A stretch of DNA of 64,000 nt from Chloroflexota bacterium (GCA_030447745.1 JAUJOH010000001.1:25558-89557); one strand, 5' to 3'. Positions 41,448 to 52,649 are shown, numbered from the stretch's first letter. Notes: generated from the sequence alone by a model not told the origin. Translations and numbers: made by a program.

Positions 41448-42232
41448 CCGCTCGCCGGTCGCCCGCCTGCGGGCGCGGCTGCCCCCGCCTCGTCGAGCGA
41501 CGGGCGGAGGTGGACCGGTTCGGTCCGTGCCCGGAGCCGGAGGTTGAGCAGCTCGACCAGCACGCTGAAGCCCATCGCGAAGTAGATGTAGCCCTTCGAG
41601 ATGTGGAGGTCGATCCCCTCGGCGACCAGCGACATGCCGATGAGGAGCAGGAAGCTCAGGGCCAGCATCTTGACCGTCGGGTGCTGCTCGACGAAGGCGG
41701 CAAGCGGACCCGCCGCGATGAGCATCACCCCGATCGCGATGACGACCGCCGCGATCATCACCCCGATCTCCTCCGCCATGCCGACCGCCGTGATGACCGA
41801 ATCGAGCGAGAACACCGCGTCGATGAGGACGATCTGGACGATCACGGCGCCGAACGTGGCCCGCGCCGCGCCGGCGCCGGACGTCCCGTGACCGCCGCCG
41901 CCCTCGAGCGATTCGTGGATCTCCGTGGTGGCCTTGGCAAGGAGGAACAGCCCGCCACCGATCAGGATCAGGTCGCGGCCGGAGAACTCGAAACCGGCCA
42001 CCGTGATCAGCGGCGCGGTGAGCCCGATGACCCACGAGAGGGTCAGGAGCAGCAGGATCCGCATCCCGAGCGCGAGCCCGAGCCCGATCGCCCGGCCGCG
42101 CGCCTGCTGTTCCTTCGGGAGCTTCCCGGTCAGAACCGAGATGAACACGATGTTGTCGATCCCGAGCACGATCTCCAGGGCGGTGAGCGTGAGCAGGGCG
42201 ATCCAGATGTTGGGGTCGGTCAGCCAGTCCAT
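41444..42232 (-). CDS. TerC-family integral membrane protein
   Basis: LEIVLGIDNIVFISVLTGKLP..., DAVFSLDSVITAVGM. Confidence 0.93.
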   Translation of the reverse strand: MDWLTDPNIWIALLTLTALEIVLGIDNIVFISVLTGKLPKEQQARGRAIGLGLALGMRILLLLTLSWVIGLTAPLITVAGFEFSGRDLILIGGGLFLLAKATTEIHESLEGGGGHGTSGAGAARATFGAVIVQIVLIDAVFSLDSVITAVGMAEEIGVMIAAVVIAIGVMLIAAGPLAAFVEQHPTVKMLALSFLLLIGMSLVAEGIDLHISKGYIYFAMGFSVLVELLNLRLRARTEPVHLRPSLDEAGAAAPAGGRPASG

Positions 42233-42311
42233 CCGGAAACTGTAGCGAGCGAGCCGGCCATCCGGCCCGCGACTGCGCCTGTCGGGACCGGGCGGCGTAC
42301 CATCCGCCGCG

Positions 42312-44021
42312 ATGACCGATCTCGCGCCGCCGCGCCGACGCGCGCTCCCGATGCTCGACGTGCCGGCGCCCGCGCCCGTCGCCGCTTCGCCGGGGCGCCC
42401 AGTGCCGGCCGACGGACGTCTCGCGGAGTACGGGCCGGAACCGCTGGCCCTGCCGCGCTTCTTCGTCTGGACGCTGGGCTGCCAGATGAACCGGAGCGAC
42501 TCGGAGGAGATGGCCGGCCGGCTGCTCGCGGCGGGCTGCGAGCCGGCCACGGCGATCGAGTCTGCCGACCTCGTCGTGATCAACACCTGCGCCATCCGCG
42601 AGGGCGCCGAGCAGAAGGTGATCGGCCGCCAGGGCCAGCTCCGGTGGCTCAAGGACACGAACCCGTCGATGCGCGTCGTGCTCACCGGCTGCTCCGTGCG
42701 GGAGGCGGACCGCGCCGGGCTCGGGCGGCGCTACCCGGCGGTCGACCTGTTCCTCCGGCCGGACGAGGAGCCCGAGCTCGTCGATCGCCTCGGGCTCGCG
42801 TCGGCGCAGGCGGCGATCGGGCGGATCGGCGGCCCGACCGGGGCCGTCGGAACGACGACCGTGGTCGGCCGGACCCAGGTCGGCGTGGCGGAACACCTGG
42901 CCGAGACCCGGGCCGCGGCGGTCGGGGGCGGCGCGATCGCGCGCGAGTCGTCGATCAGCGCCTGGCTGCCGATCGTCTACGGCTGCGACAAGACGTGCAC
43001 CTACTGCATCGTGCCCTTCAGCCGCGGCCCGGAGCGGAGCCGGCCGTTCGACGAGATCCTCGACGAGGCGCGCTCGCTCGCCGCCGCCGGGTACCGCGAG
43101 GTGACGCTCCTCGGGCAGAACGTGAACAGCTACGGCCACGACCTCCCGCCGGAGCCGCGGTTCCGCCACATCGCGACGGAGCGATGGGCGGGCCGGCGGC
43201 TCGATCTCGGCTCGCGGCCGGACCTCGCGGAGCTGATCCGCGCCATCGACGCGATCCGGGCCGCCGACGGGGCGCCCGCCCTGCCGCGCCTGCGCTTCGT
43301 CACCAGCCACCCGTGGGACCTGTCCGACCGGCTGATCGAGGCCATGGCCGAGTGCTCGTCCGTCTGCGAGCACCTGCACCTGCCGGTCCAGTCCGGCGAC
43401 GACACGGTGCTCCGCCGGATGGGGCGCCAGTACACGATCGAGCACTACCTGGAGCGCCTCGACCGGATCCGCGCGGCGGTGCCGGGAATCGCCATCTCGA
43501 CCGACGTGATCGTCGGCTTCTGCGGCGAGACCGAGACGCAGTTCGAGGCTACGCTCCGGCTGCTGGAGCGGGTCGGCTACGACCAGGTCTTCGCCGCCGC
43601 CTACTCGCCGCGCCCGGGCACGCCTGCCAGCCGCCTGCCGGACGACGTGCCGGCCGCGGACAAGCGCCGCCGGCTCAACACCCTGCTGGCGCTGCAGGAG
43701 GGGATCGGGCTCGAGCACAATCGGACGTGGCTGGGACGCGAGGTCGAGGTGCTCGTCGACACCGTCACGCCGCCCAGGTCGCACGACCACGACGCCGGGG
43801 CGGGGGAGGGGCCGCGCCGTGCTCCCGGCGAGGTTCGCCTCTCGGGGCGGACCCGGCACCACAAGCTCGTCCACCTGGCCGGTGATCCGTCGCTGGTCGG
43901 ACGGTTCGTCAGGGTTCGCGTCGACCACGCCGGTCCGTACGCGCTGCGCGGCGACCTCACTCAGCCGATCCCGACGCGCTCGTCCGTCGGCGAGCCGGAG
44001 CGGACTCCAGCCGCGGTCTGA
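42312..44021 (+). CDS. miaB: tRNA-2-methylthio-N6-dimethylallyladenosine synthase
   Basis: FVWTLGCQMNRSDSEEMAG..., YGCDKTCTYCIVPFSRGPERSR, TRAM-like C-terminus. Confidence 0.94.
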   Translation: MTDLAPPRRRALPMLDVPAPAPVAASPGRPVPADGRLAEYGPEPLALPRFFVWTLGCQMNRSDSEEMAGRLLAAGCEPATAIESADLVVINTCAIREGAEQKVIGRQGQLRWLKDTNPSMRVVLTGCSVREADRAGLGRRYPAVDLFLRPDEEPELVDRLGLASAQAAIGRIGGPTGAVGTTTVVGRTQVGVAEHLAETRAAAVGGGAIARESSISAWLPIVYGCDKTCTYCIVPFSRGPERSRPFDEILDEARSLAAAGYREVTLLGQNVNSYGHDLPPEPRFRHIATERWAGRRLDLGSRPDLAELIRAIDAIRAADGAPALPRLRFVTSHPWDLSDRLIEAMAECSSVCEHLHLPVQSGDDTVLRRMGRQYTIEHYLERLDRIRAAVPGIAISTDVIVGFCGETETQFEATLRLLERVGYDQVFAAAYSPRPGTPASRLPDDVPAADKRRRLNTLLALQEGIGLEHNRTWLGREVEVLVDTVTPPRSHDHDAGAGEGPRRAPGEVRLSGRTRHHKLVHLAGDPSLVGRFVRVRVDHAGPYALRGDLTQPIPTRSSVGEPERTPAAV

Positions 44022-44025
44022 ACCC

Positions 44026-45027
44026 GTGCTCGCGCCGCGGTCTGAACCCGTGCTGCCGCCGCTGCTCGTCATCGCCGGGCCCACCGCGACCGGCAAGACC
44101 GGCCTCTCCGTCCGCATCGCCGAGGCTCTGCGGGACGAGGGCGTGCCGGCGGAGATCGTGTCGGCCGATTCCCGGCAGGTCTGTCGCGGCCTCGACATCG
44201 GGACGGCCAAGGTGTCCGCGGCGGAGCGCGCCTGGGTGCCCCATCACGGCCTCGACCTGGCAGAACCGGACGAGGCGTACTCCGTCGCGGACTTCGTGGT
44301 CCATGCGCGGTCGTGCTCCACGAGGTCGCCGCGAGCGGCGGGCTCGCGATCCTGGCCGGCGGTACCGGGTTCTACCTTCGGGCCGTCGCCGGGGGCTCGA
44401 CACCGCGGCCCTGCCCCACGACTCGGGCGTCCGAGAGCGGATCGAGCGCGAGCTGGAGCAGGGCGGGCTCGGGGCGGCGGCCGGGCGACTTGCGATCGTC
44501 GCCCCGCAGCGCGCCGCGCGAACGGACCTGCGCAACCCACGCCGGGTCGCACGCGCGCTCGAGCTCGCGAGCTCGCGGGCGACGGCCACCGTCGCGCCCG
44601 CGGGTACGACGCGCCGGTTGCCTGGCTGGGGCTCGACCTCGACCCGCGCCACGCACCGGGAGTGGGTCGCGCATCGCGCTTGCGCGCAGTTCGACGCCGG
44701 CCTCGTGGAGGAGGCGCGGGCGCTTCGTGAGCCGGTTCGACCTCGCTGCCGGCGGCGTTCAGCGCGATCGGCTACCGCGAGGCGGGACGTCATCGACGGC
44801 CGCCGGACGCTCGAGCAGGCGATCGAGGACGACGCCGCTCGGAACGTCGCGTTCGCGAAGCAGTAGCGGACGTGGTTCCGCGCCGAACCCGACATCGCCT
44901 GGCTCGACGCCGGGTCGGACACGCTCGCCGAGGCGGAAGGAGCGGCGCGCCGCCTGCTCGACGCGGCGAGGTCGCCGCGCCGCCGGCGCACGCGCCGGAG
45001 CTGCGCGGCAAGCGGCCGGGCGGCTGA
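44026..45027 (+). CDS. miaA: tRNA dimethylallyltransferase (frameshifted, apparent internal TAG at ~44865)
   Basis: VIAGPTATGKTGLSVRIAEAL..., ADSRQVCRGLDIGTAKV..., ILAGGTGFYLRAV. Confidence 0.85.
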
Positions 45028-45054
45028 GCAACGTCGAGCGGGTATCCTCTGGCG

Positions 45055-46430
45055 ATGCCGCGTCACTCATTCATCGAGCTCGAGCCACCCGCCGAGAAAG
45101 CATTCCTCGTCGCCTGCGACACCGGCGCGGACGCCGGCTGGTCCGCGGAGGACTCGCTCGGCGAGGCTGGCCAGCTTGGCCACGACCGCCGGAGCGGAGG
45201 TGGTCGGCGCGGAATGGCAGAACCGCCGGCACGTCGACCCGACCTGGTATGTCGGCAAGGGCAAGGCAAGGAGGAGCTGCTGGCGGCAAAGAACGAGACC
45301 GGCTTCGAGGTCCTCGTCGCGGACGACGAGCTGTCACCCGGCCAGCAGCGCGCTGGAGGAGCTGCTCAAGGTCAAGGTGATCGACCGGAGCCGCCTGATC
45401 CTCGACATCTTCGCGCAGCATGCCCAGACCCACGAGGGTCGCCTGCAGGTCGAGCTGGCGCAGCTCGAGTACCAGCTGCCCCGCCTGACCCGGCTGTGGA
45501 CCCACCTGTCGCGCACGGGCAGCGGAATCGGCACCCGGGGTCCCGGCGAGACGCAGCTGGAGACCGACCGGCGGGTCATCCGCGACCAGATCAAGAAGAT
45601 GAAGGAGCGGGTCGAGCAGGTCCGACAGCAGCGCGCACGGCCGCGCGCGGCCGCGACCGGCGGCTGATGGCCACCGTCGGCATCGTCGGCTACACGAACG
45701 CCGGCAAGTCGACCCTCCTCAACGCGCTCGTCGGCTCCGAGGTCGCGCGGGCCGAGGACAAGCTGTTCGCCACGCTCGACCCGACCTCGCGCCCAGGTCC
45801 GGCTCGGCGACGGCCAGACGGCGATCGTCACCGACACGGTCGGCTTCATCCACAAGCTGCCGCACCAGCTGGTCGACGCTTTCCGGGCGACGCTCGAGGA
45901 GGTCAATCGGGCCGACGTCCTGCTCGAGGTCGTCGACGCCGCGGACCCGCACTTCGAGGAGCACCGGGCGACCGTCCAGACGGTCCTCGACGAGCTCGGG
46001 GCGGGCGACAAGCCGCGCCTCGTCGCCTTCAACAAGGCGGATCTGCTCGAGCCCGCCCGGGATGCCGATGCGCTGGGCCCGGCGATCTCCGGGGCGGTCT
46101 TCGTCTCCGGCCTGACGGGCTACGGCATGGACACGCTGCGGGCGGAGATCGCGGTGCTGCTCGCGTCGCTCTGGGAGGACGTCGACGTGGCCCTCGTACG
46201 CCGCGGGCGAGCTGCTGGCGCGGGTTCGCGAGCGCGGCACGATCGAGCTCGAGTACCGCGAACGCGACGTCCACGTCCGGGGTCGGATCACGCCGTCGCT
46301 GGCCGGTGAGCTGCGGGCCGTCGGCGGCCGCTGGGCGGAGTCGCTCCACGGCGCCGGCGGGGCGGAGAGGACCGATGCGGCGACCGAAGCCGACGCGACG
46401 GGCGCCGACAACGATGCGACCGTGCTGCTT
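45055..46430 (+). CDS. hflX: GTPase HflX (frameshifted)
   Basis: [37 protein letters not shown]..., [37 protein letters not shown]. Confidence 0.9.
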
Positions 46431-46469
46431 GACGTGGGGGCGCCCGAAGCTTCGGGCGACATGGCAGCC

Positions 46470-46935
46470 AATGGCGCGGCTGGGACGCGCCGGCCGTCGC
46501 GTCCAGCACCGGGACCGCCTCCCGTCGAGCGAGCGCCTGGCTCCGGCGTGCCGGCCGGGGCCGCGACGCAACCGGCGCGCTCGTCATCTGGTCGGTCGCC
46601 GAAGGGCGGCGTGGCCGACGCTGGCGGGAGGTGCGCGTCCTCGACGGCGCGATCGCGAGGCTCGCTGCTCTTCGAGACCGATCGCCGGGGACGCTTCAGC
46701 CACACCGAGCTGTCCTCGCCGGCCGGTCTCCTGACGCTCCACCCGGAAGGCGACGGCACGATCCACGGCAACCTCGTCACGGCGGATGGCGTGGCGCACG
46801 TCGTCGGCCTCCCGTGGCAGGAGGACGGCTTCGTCCTGATCGATGACTCGTCGATCGCCCGGGATGCCGGGGCTCACGAGCGCGGTCGTGCCGGCGGTCG
46901 GGCGGGGAGCGCGAGACACTGGTGCTGCGCGTGAG
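46470..46935 (+). CDS. Conserved hypothetical protein (frameshifted)
   Basis: [79 protein letters not shown]. Confidence 0.4.
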
Positions 46936-47355
46936 CCTCGACCTCGCCTGCCGCGTCGGGCGTGGCGCTCGACGCACTTGACCTCGCCGCGACGCGCCGG
47001 GTGGGCTCCCGATCCCGTCCGGATGCCGCCGGAGGCCACCTCGACCTCGCCGGGCGCCTGAGCGCAGGCGGCGACGCTAGTGGCGCCCGGCAGGATCGGC
47101 TCGCCGGCGTGGACAGCGTGTGGACAACAATGGGCCAGTACCGCTCTGGCCGCGAAAGTCGTGGACAACTGCCCTTCCGCTCCGGCCCGCCGTCGACTAT
47201 CGCTGGTCGTGCCCGAAGGGGCATTCGGAAACCATCCCCTGACCGGTGTTTACATGGGTCCGAGAACGGGGACCGAGGTTCCTTCGGGTGTTTTCGTGTA
47301 CCCATCCACCAGGCGTCGAGGAAGCGGTCGCGCCTGCCTCGCGCCAGGCCAACGG

Positions 47356-47857
47356 CTACGCGATCGACTCCCGGAAGCGCGTGAAGAGCTTGACCAGCTC
47401 GGGCAGCTGGTAGTGCGCGTTGAGCGCTCCGGCAGGATCGGCAGGCGACCCACGACGGCGCCGGCGATCGAACGCCGCGCGGTAGGCCGTCACGCCCAGG
47501 ACCGCCACGACTCGCGGCCGGTAGTGCTCGACCGTCGCCCGCAGTCGCTTCGCGCCGGCCCGCAGCTCTGATGGACGCAGCTCGGCCGCCGTGGCCGTCG
47601 TCCGGTTGACGATGTTCAGGATGCCGAGCCCGAGGCGGAGCAGCTCGTCCGTCTCGTCGACTGTCGCGGCGTGAACCCCGCCCGGTGCAGCGTCGGCCAG
47701 AAGCGGTTGCCGGGCCGGGCGAAACGATGGCCCGTCGCGCCCGAGTACAGCCCGGGGTTGATCCCGACGAACAGGACGCGCGCACGTCCGGCGCGATGGT
47801 GTCGGGGATCGACCGGTCGACCGCGGCCCTGAGCTCGGCCGGGGATGGCTTCATCAT
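47356..47857 (-). CDS. mug: G/U mismatch-specific uracil-DNA glycosylase (frameshifted)
   Basis: [60 protein letters not shown]...[16 protein letters not shown]. Confidence 0.8.
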
Positions 47858-48062
47858 TGCGCCATGATGTCGTCGTAGCCAATGACGGATGCGGTCCGAC
47901 AGGTGGCGCACAACAGAGCGCGCAGGTCCCGCGCGACGTGTCGGGGATCCTGCTCAGGCCTGGGACGTGTTTCGTCTGGGCGTGCCGACATCACCGAGCC
48001 AGGCACGCGTTCGCCCGGTGAGCGCAATGCTGTAGTAGTACGCAACAACAGGAGGAACGCTC

Positions 48063-48270
48063 GTGCTCACCGTGGCGCAGGCGGCCCGGCGTGCCGGCCG
48101 CAATCCGGAACGATCCGCCGCTGGATCCGCGAGGGCAAGCTGCCGGCGCGCAGGTCGGGACGCAGCACGTGCTCGACCGATGCCGGACGTCGGGGCAATC
48201 CGCCGTTCGCGGGCCGCTCACTGATCGATGGGCGTGGTCGTTGACGCGAGCGTCATCGTTCATCAGCGGT
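48063..48270 (+). pseudogene. Excisionase-like HTH antitoxin and truncated PIN (VapC) remnant
   Basis: VLTVAQAARRAGRNPE.IRRWIREGKLPAR (AGGAGG RBS), frameshift, then MGVVVDASVIVHQRC*. Confidence 0.6.
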
Positions 48271-48469
48271 GCTGATCTGGGCCCGCTCGCACGTGTCTCG
48301 CTCTGCGAGGGCCTCTATGCGTCCCGCTGTGGACGATGGACGCGCGGCTCCGGCGCGCTGCTCGCCTCGTCGCGGTGCCGTTGCCCTCGGATCTCTGATC
48401 AGGGTCTCTCTACTTCCGATAAGGTGAGTTATGTCTGTAGCTCGTCGAAGTCGGGCAAGCCCACCATCG

Positions 48470-50609
48470 TTACGGCGATTCGGTTACCGGCCAACGAGCG
48501 CAATTCGGCGAGTCGGTGATCCGGCCAAGTATCCAGGGATCGAACACGACCCTGTCCGCCGCGAGGTCGACCGCGAGTTGGAGCGTCGACCGAGCCAGCT
48601 CATCCGTGAGGCCGGCGACGATGTCTTCACCTCGGCCACCACAACTTCGTCCTTTGATATCGCGAGCACATCTATTTCGCGGGCTTCGCCACCATGGACT
48701 TGTTGGAGGTCGACTCCCGGAAACGACCACTTTGCTCCGAGGGCCACGGTAATCCAGTCTTGCACCGGAAGGTGGCCCAAACAATCTTGGTCCAAGGTGC
48801 GGTCGACGAGACTATTGAGGCCGTACGTCAACTCCGGCTCGCCGGACGGGCCGACAAGGGTCGATGTTGCAGCGCATCCCTGGCACCTAACCCGATCCGA
48901 TGCACGCCCAAGCGGCACATGGCTGGTCAACCCACAGTTACCGCACGAGAATCGAAACGCTCGGAGACGAGTCGTTCGCCACAAGTCGGGTTAGCGAGTC
49001 GACAACGGTTCCGCGTCGGACCTGGCCGGGCAGCTTGGATGGTGTCGCCGGCCGTAAGCCACCGCGGTGTCAGTGCTGGCACGGTCGCTGTGACCGCGTG
49101 CCCTATCGTGTCATCCGTTACGGTTTCGGGGAGGGTCGCCCGGGAGGACTTGTGCTGCCTTCCGGCTCGTCAAGCTCGCTAGGGCGCGAAGGATGTCGAG
49201 AACAACGGGCTCGCGGAGGATGGGGATTCCGTCCTTCCTTGGATGGCCGCAAGAAGCGCGTTTGCATACCGGCCCTTGTCGGACGGGCGCCAGGCCCACC
49301 CCGCGTCTAGGAGGAGTGCATCCGCGACTTGCCGCGGCGCAGGAACGGATTTCGTAGCGCCTCGACGGGGCATAGATCCAACTGAGCGCGATGGCATCCA
49401 TTCGGCGTGCGGGCCGCCAATAAGATGCGCACTAGCGGGACGGCGGGGCCATTCGGTCGCCGCGAGCTGGTCGATATCCACGCGGATGTGGCCACCTATC
49501 CTCGATTGAACTCGATGGGCGACTCTACGTGCACCGTAGTCGTTGGGCGGGTTACGGTGACTGGAACTGAGGCGCGACGACCTTCTCGGCGCTCGCCGAG
49601 GACGTGCGCTCGCGGATCCCCTTTGGTCGAGTAGGTGAGCGGGTGCTCTCCGACGTCTCGAGCGCGGGTGCTCCAGATCCTCTTGGAAGTCCGTCGACCG
49701 ACCTCAACCTTGAAACCCAGGGAAATCGCGATATCCCGAAGCTTCACGTCGTCAGAGCCGAGAAGTTGAAGGTCGGGAACGCTAAGCCACTTGGTTAGAC
49801 ACAGTTCGCGCAGACGGGCGGCGACCTCAGCGTCGCGCAATGCCGGAAGGCAGCCAGAGCACATGGAGATCGTGGGCGCCTGCGCTCAGTGCCCGCATGT
49901 TCCAGAACCACACTACCTGCGCGACGTCGGGCGGGGCTCGGTGAAGACGAGGACGGGTCCGCCATAGACGGAGCGCTATATAGACCGAACCCCTGCCGTG
50001 TGATCCAAACTGGAGAAGGCACATCAAGTTGCCGCCAGCAACTCCGGCCAGCCGGCCCTCTGTCGAGCTTTCGCGCCTGACGCCATCCAATAACCGAGGT
50101 GCTCCGGATCATCGGGCAGGACTCGAGGGCTGCCACTTCTCCGGTAGTGCCCGCGCGTGCGGCACCAGAAGGAGACGTCCCGCTAGAGTTCCAGGAGGGA
50201 CTGCCACCGTCGCATGGACTCCGGGCTCATTTCCCGGCGCCAAGATGGAGTGCGGGTGCAGGCGGGAGCCGACTCTGTGCTCGATCTGTTCCTCTAGCCC
50301 GCGGCCGACGACTGCATAGTCGATCAACACCTCGGGCCGCAGTTGTTCCAAGATCTGCCACCACGCGGCCCCGACGTGATCGCGGCGGTCGACGGGGATG
50401 ATGACCTGCCCGACGCCCGCCCACTCCGTGCAGGCGTAGGCGATGGCCTTGCGGACGTGCGTGGCATTTCCCGCTCGGACTAGATAACCAAGCTTTCGCG
50501 GTCGGAGAGTTGCTTGCGCTACGTCGGTGCCGACAAATTCCACCTGCGGTCGCGATCGCCCCGCCCCGTCCGTCACCCCGTCAGGACCGTCGCCGGATGC
50601 CGTTATCAT
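48470..50609 (-). pseudogene. Large uncharacterised protein, interrupted by several indels: N-terminal conserved domain, middle VWFWNMRAL segment, C-terminal zinc ribbon and PD-(D/E)XK-like nuclease
   Basis: VEFVGTDVAQATLRPRKLGYLVRAGNATHVRKAIAYACTEWAGVGQVIIPVDR...; GGPVLVFTEPRP.DVAQVVWFWNMRALSAGAHDLHVLWLP; CGNC...CQGC; EIDVLAISKDEVVVAEVKTS. Confidence 0.55.
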
Positions 50610-50629
50610 TTGGCGGGATCGCGGAGCTC

Positions 50630-50780
50630 GGGACCCGTGAGGCACAGCCGCGGACACGCCTGACCGAACTGCTGGAGCACCATCGCGACACGCCCGCTCT
50701 CGACCCTCGAGCGCCGAAGAAGGCGTTGCCCACCTTGTTGCGTCGCATCGCCGATGAACTGGCGCGTGGAGTCCTGGTAG
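50630..50780 (-). pseudogene. VapC (PIN) remnant
   Basis: VAMVLQQFGQACPRLCLTGPEL resembles VAVVLEALGQVCPRLSLTPAEL of the intact vapC at 51246-51680. Confidence 0.55.
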
Positions 50781-50929
50781 ACGTGCAGCGCTGCCCTCGC
50801 CCGCGGCGGAGCAATCCGGCCCCCGCGGACGCTGACATTGCCGACGCGCGGCTGGCGCCGGGCATCGGGCTGCCTCGGGGGATCTTGAACCCAACCGATC
50901 GCGACATCCTCCACGGAACGGGAGGCCGT

Positions 50930-51195
50930 CGAGCACAACGCCCTTCCGCCTGGGTGACAGCAGCTCGATGCCGATCACGGTGCCGTCGGCCGCGTAGTTG
51001 ATGCCGCGGGCATCGTCCAGGCGCTCATGCCGCGCCCACGGCTCGTCACTCACGGTCAGGGTACGCAGCGTCCACCGACTCGTCGTACTCGAGGAGCAGG
51101 TGCGTCACGGCTTCTCGCCCTTCCGCCACACGGTCACCACCCGACCGTCCGTCGTGTCGAGGCTCACGCCTCGGCTTCCCGTACAGCGTGGCGGC
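50930..51195 (-). CDS. DUF4258 C-terminal fragment followed by DUF2283-family protein (frameshifted)
   Basis: LDTTDGRVVTVWRKGEKP*; VTHLLLEYDESVDAAY|LTVSDEPWARHERLDDARGINYAADGTVIGIELL. Confidence 0.6.
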
Positions 51196-51245
51196 TCAAC
51201 AGCTCTGGTCGGAAACGCTGCGCCACGGACGCCTCTGAACATCAG

Positions 51246-51680
51246 TCACCCGTCGAGCGTCGCTACCAGCTCGCTCGGACGTTGGCCGAGTCCGCTTCGG
51301 AGCAGACCGCGGTCCATCGTGGCGAGTCTGGCCCCGCGACTGACCGCCGCAGCGGCGTACGCAGCGTCGTAGAGGGTGAGCCTGTATTGCTCCGCAAGGC
51401 TCGCGGCCTCACCGAGCTCGGCCGGTGTCAGCGACAGACGCGGGCAGACCTGACCGAGCGCCTCGAGCACCACCGCGACACGCTCGGCACCCGCCCTCGA
51501 GGTGCCTCGCAGAAGGGCATACCCGATCTCGTATGCCGTCAGGTCGAGCACTGAGAGCGCGATGGTCCGCCGGCGGTAGCGCTCGACCAGCTCGCGCGCC
51601 GCCTCGACCTCCTCCTCGCCGTCGGCGTGGAACCACTTGAGAGCGACGCTGGCGTCGCTAACGATGCCGATCGAGGGCAT
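51246..51680 (-). CDS. VapC-type PIN-domain toxin
   Basis: MPSIGIVSDASVALKWF...EYRLTLYDAAYAAAAVSRGARLATMDRGL-like layout. Confidence 0.88.
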   Translation of the reverse strand: MPSIGIVSDASVALKWFHADGEEEVEAARELVERYRRRTIALSVLDLTAYEIGYALLRGTSRAGAERVAVVLEALGQVCPRLSLTPAELGEAASLAEQYRLTLYDAAYAAAAVSRGARLATMDRGLLRSGLGQRPSELVATLDG

Positions 51681-51910
51681 CACGCGCCTGCCGGTCACGC
51701 CGGACGAGATCCGCCGACTCGAAGGGTCCGTTGATCCCAGCGCCTCTCGCCTCTCGCGAGCGCGCGCGTCGATGGCCGCGGCCGATGGCCAGCTCAGCTC
51801 GCGCTGGGCGGCCTCCTGGAGGAACCGGCTGCGATTGGTCCCGCGCGCGGTCGCCTCGGCGTCGATCGCGAGAGCAGCTCTTCGGGCAACGAGATCAATA
51901 CCTTCGCCAT
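51661..51910 (-). CDS. RHH antitoxin (VapB-type), frameshifted
   Basis: MAKVLISLPEELLSR|IDAEATARGTNRSRFLQEAAQRELSW. Confidence 0.75.
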
Positions 51911-52039
51911 GCCGTAGAGTATATCCATGCGATATCCGCGCTCGTCCAAGGTCGCAGCTTTCTGTCCGAAGGTATGCAGCCTCGCCGGCGAATTGACGCT
52001 CGCGCGGATGGCTCGTTCGACTCGTTGCACCGGCAGTGG

Positions 52040-52560
52040 CTCCTCGACGGTTCTCGAGCCGCTGCGCGGACTCGCTCGAGGATCTCGATGTGGCCGGTGT
52101 CCTTTGGTCTCCCGCCGACCGCTTCATGGCGATGAGGTCCTCGACAGCGGCCACCTGGTATGTCTCCTGCCCGTGGATCGTGCGGCTCCGTGCGCGGAGT
52201 TTCTCGTGGTCGAGGCCACCCGGTCTGAAAGTAGGTCGAGCCGTCCCAGACGCGTCATCAGCGTCCAGGTGCTTCCCTGCGCGAGGGCGCGAGCATCAAG
52301 GGTGATCCTGACGCCGGCCGGCACATCCACAGGCTCGGCGTGGAGCTCGGCCACGGCCGCGGCGATCGCGGCTTCGGGCGTACGATGTCGACGTCGACAG
52401 TCGCCCACATCGCGCCCTGGACGCCTGCTGCGATGCCACCGATCACCACGAACTCGACATGATGCTGATTGAGAACCGAATGATCCCCAGTGGATCGAAC
52501 GCCGCGGCTGGCCGTTCGGTCACCGAGCGTCGCGCGCGTCGTCGAACATCCGGAGCATGT
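52040..52560 (-). CDS. AbiEii/DUF6036-like nucleotidyltransferase (frameshifted)
   Basis: LNQHHVEFVVIGGIAAGVQGAMWATVDVDIV...; C-term VEDLIAMKRSAG. Confidence 0.65.
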
Positions 52561-52649
52561 TCCGGTTCGAGGCGAGGTAGTGAGCCTCCCGATCTTGTCG
52601 GTCATTCCGACAAGGCGCGCGATTTCTGCCTGGTCAGCGTCCGCCTGCG

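Noticed and set aside
44860-44870. In-frame TAG in miaA as possible stop-codon recoding
   Set aside because: Lies in a patch with several indels (KQ*RTWFR versus expected KRQRTWFR-type motif); sequence error or decay is simpler, and other genes use TAG as a normal stop.
47190-47330. Possible structured RNA (ATGGGT...ACCCAT closing a GC-rich interior)
   Set aside because: Only a 6-bp closing helix and no match to a riboswitch I recognise; insufficient support without covariance.
52540-52575. GAACAT-N7-ATGTTC inverted repeat as a second LexA-type site
   Set aside because: Falls inside the likely coding start of the nucleotidyltransferase and its spacing does not match the ruvB-type box.
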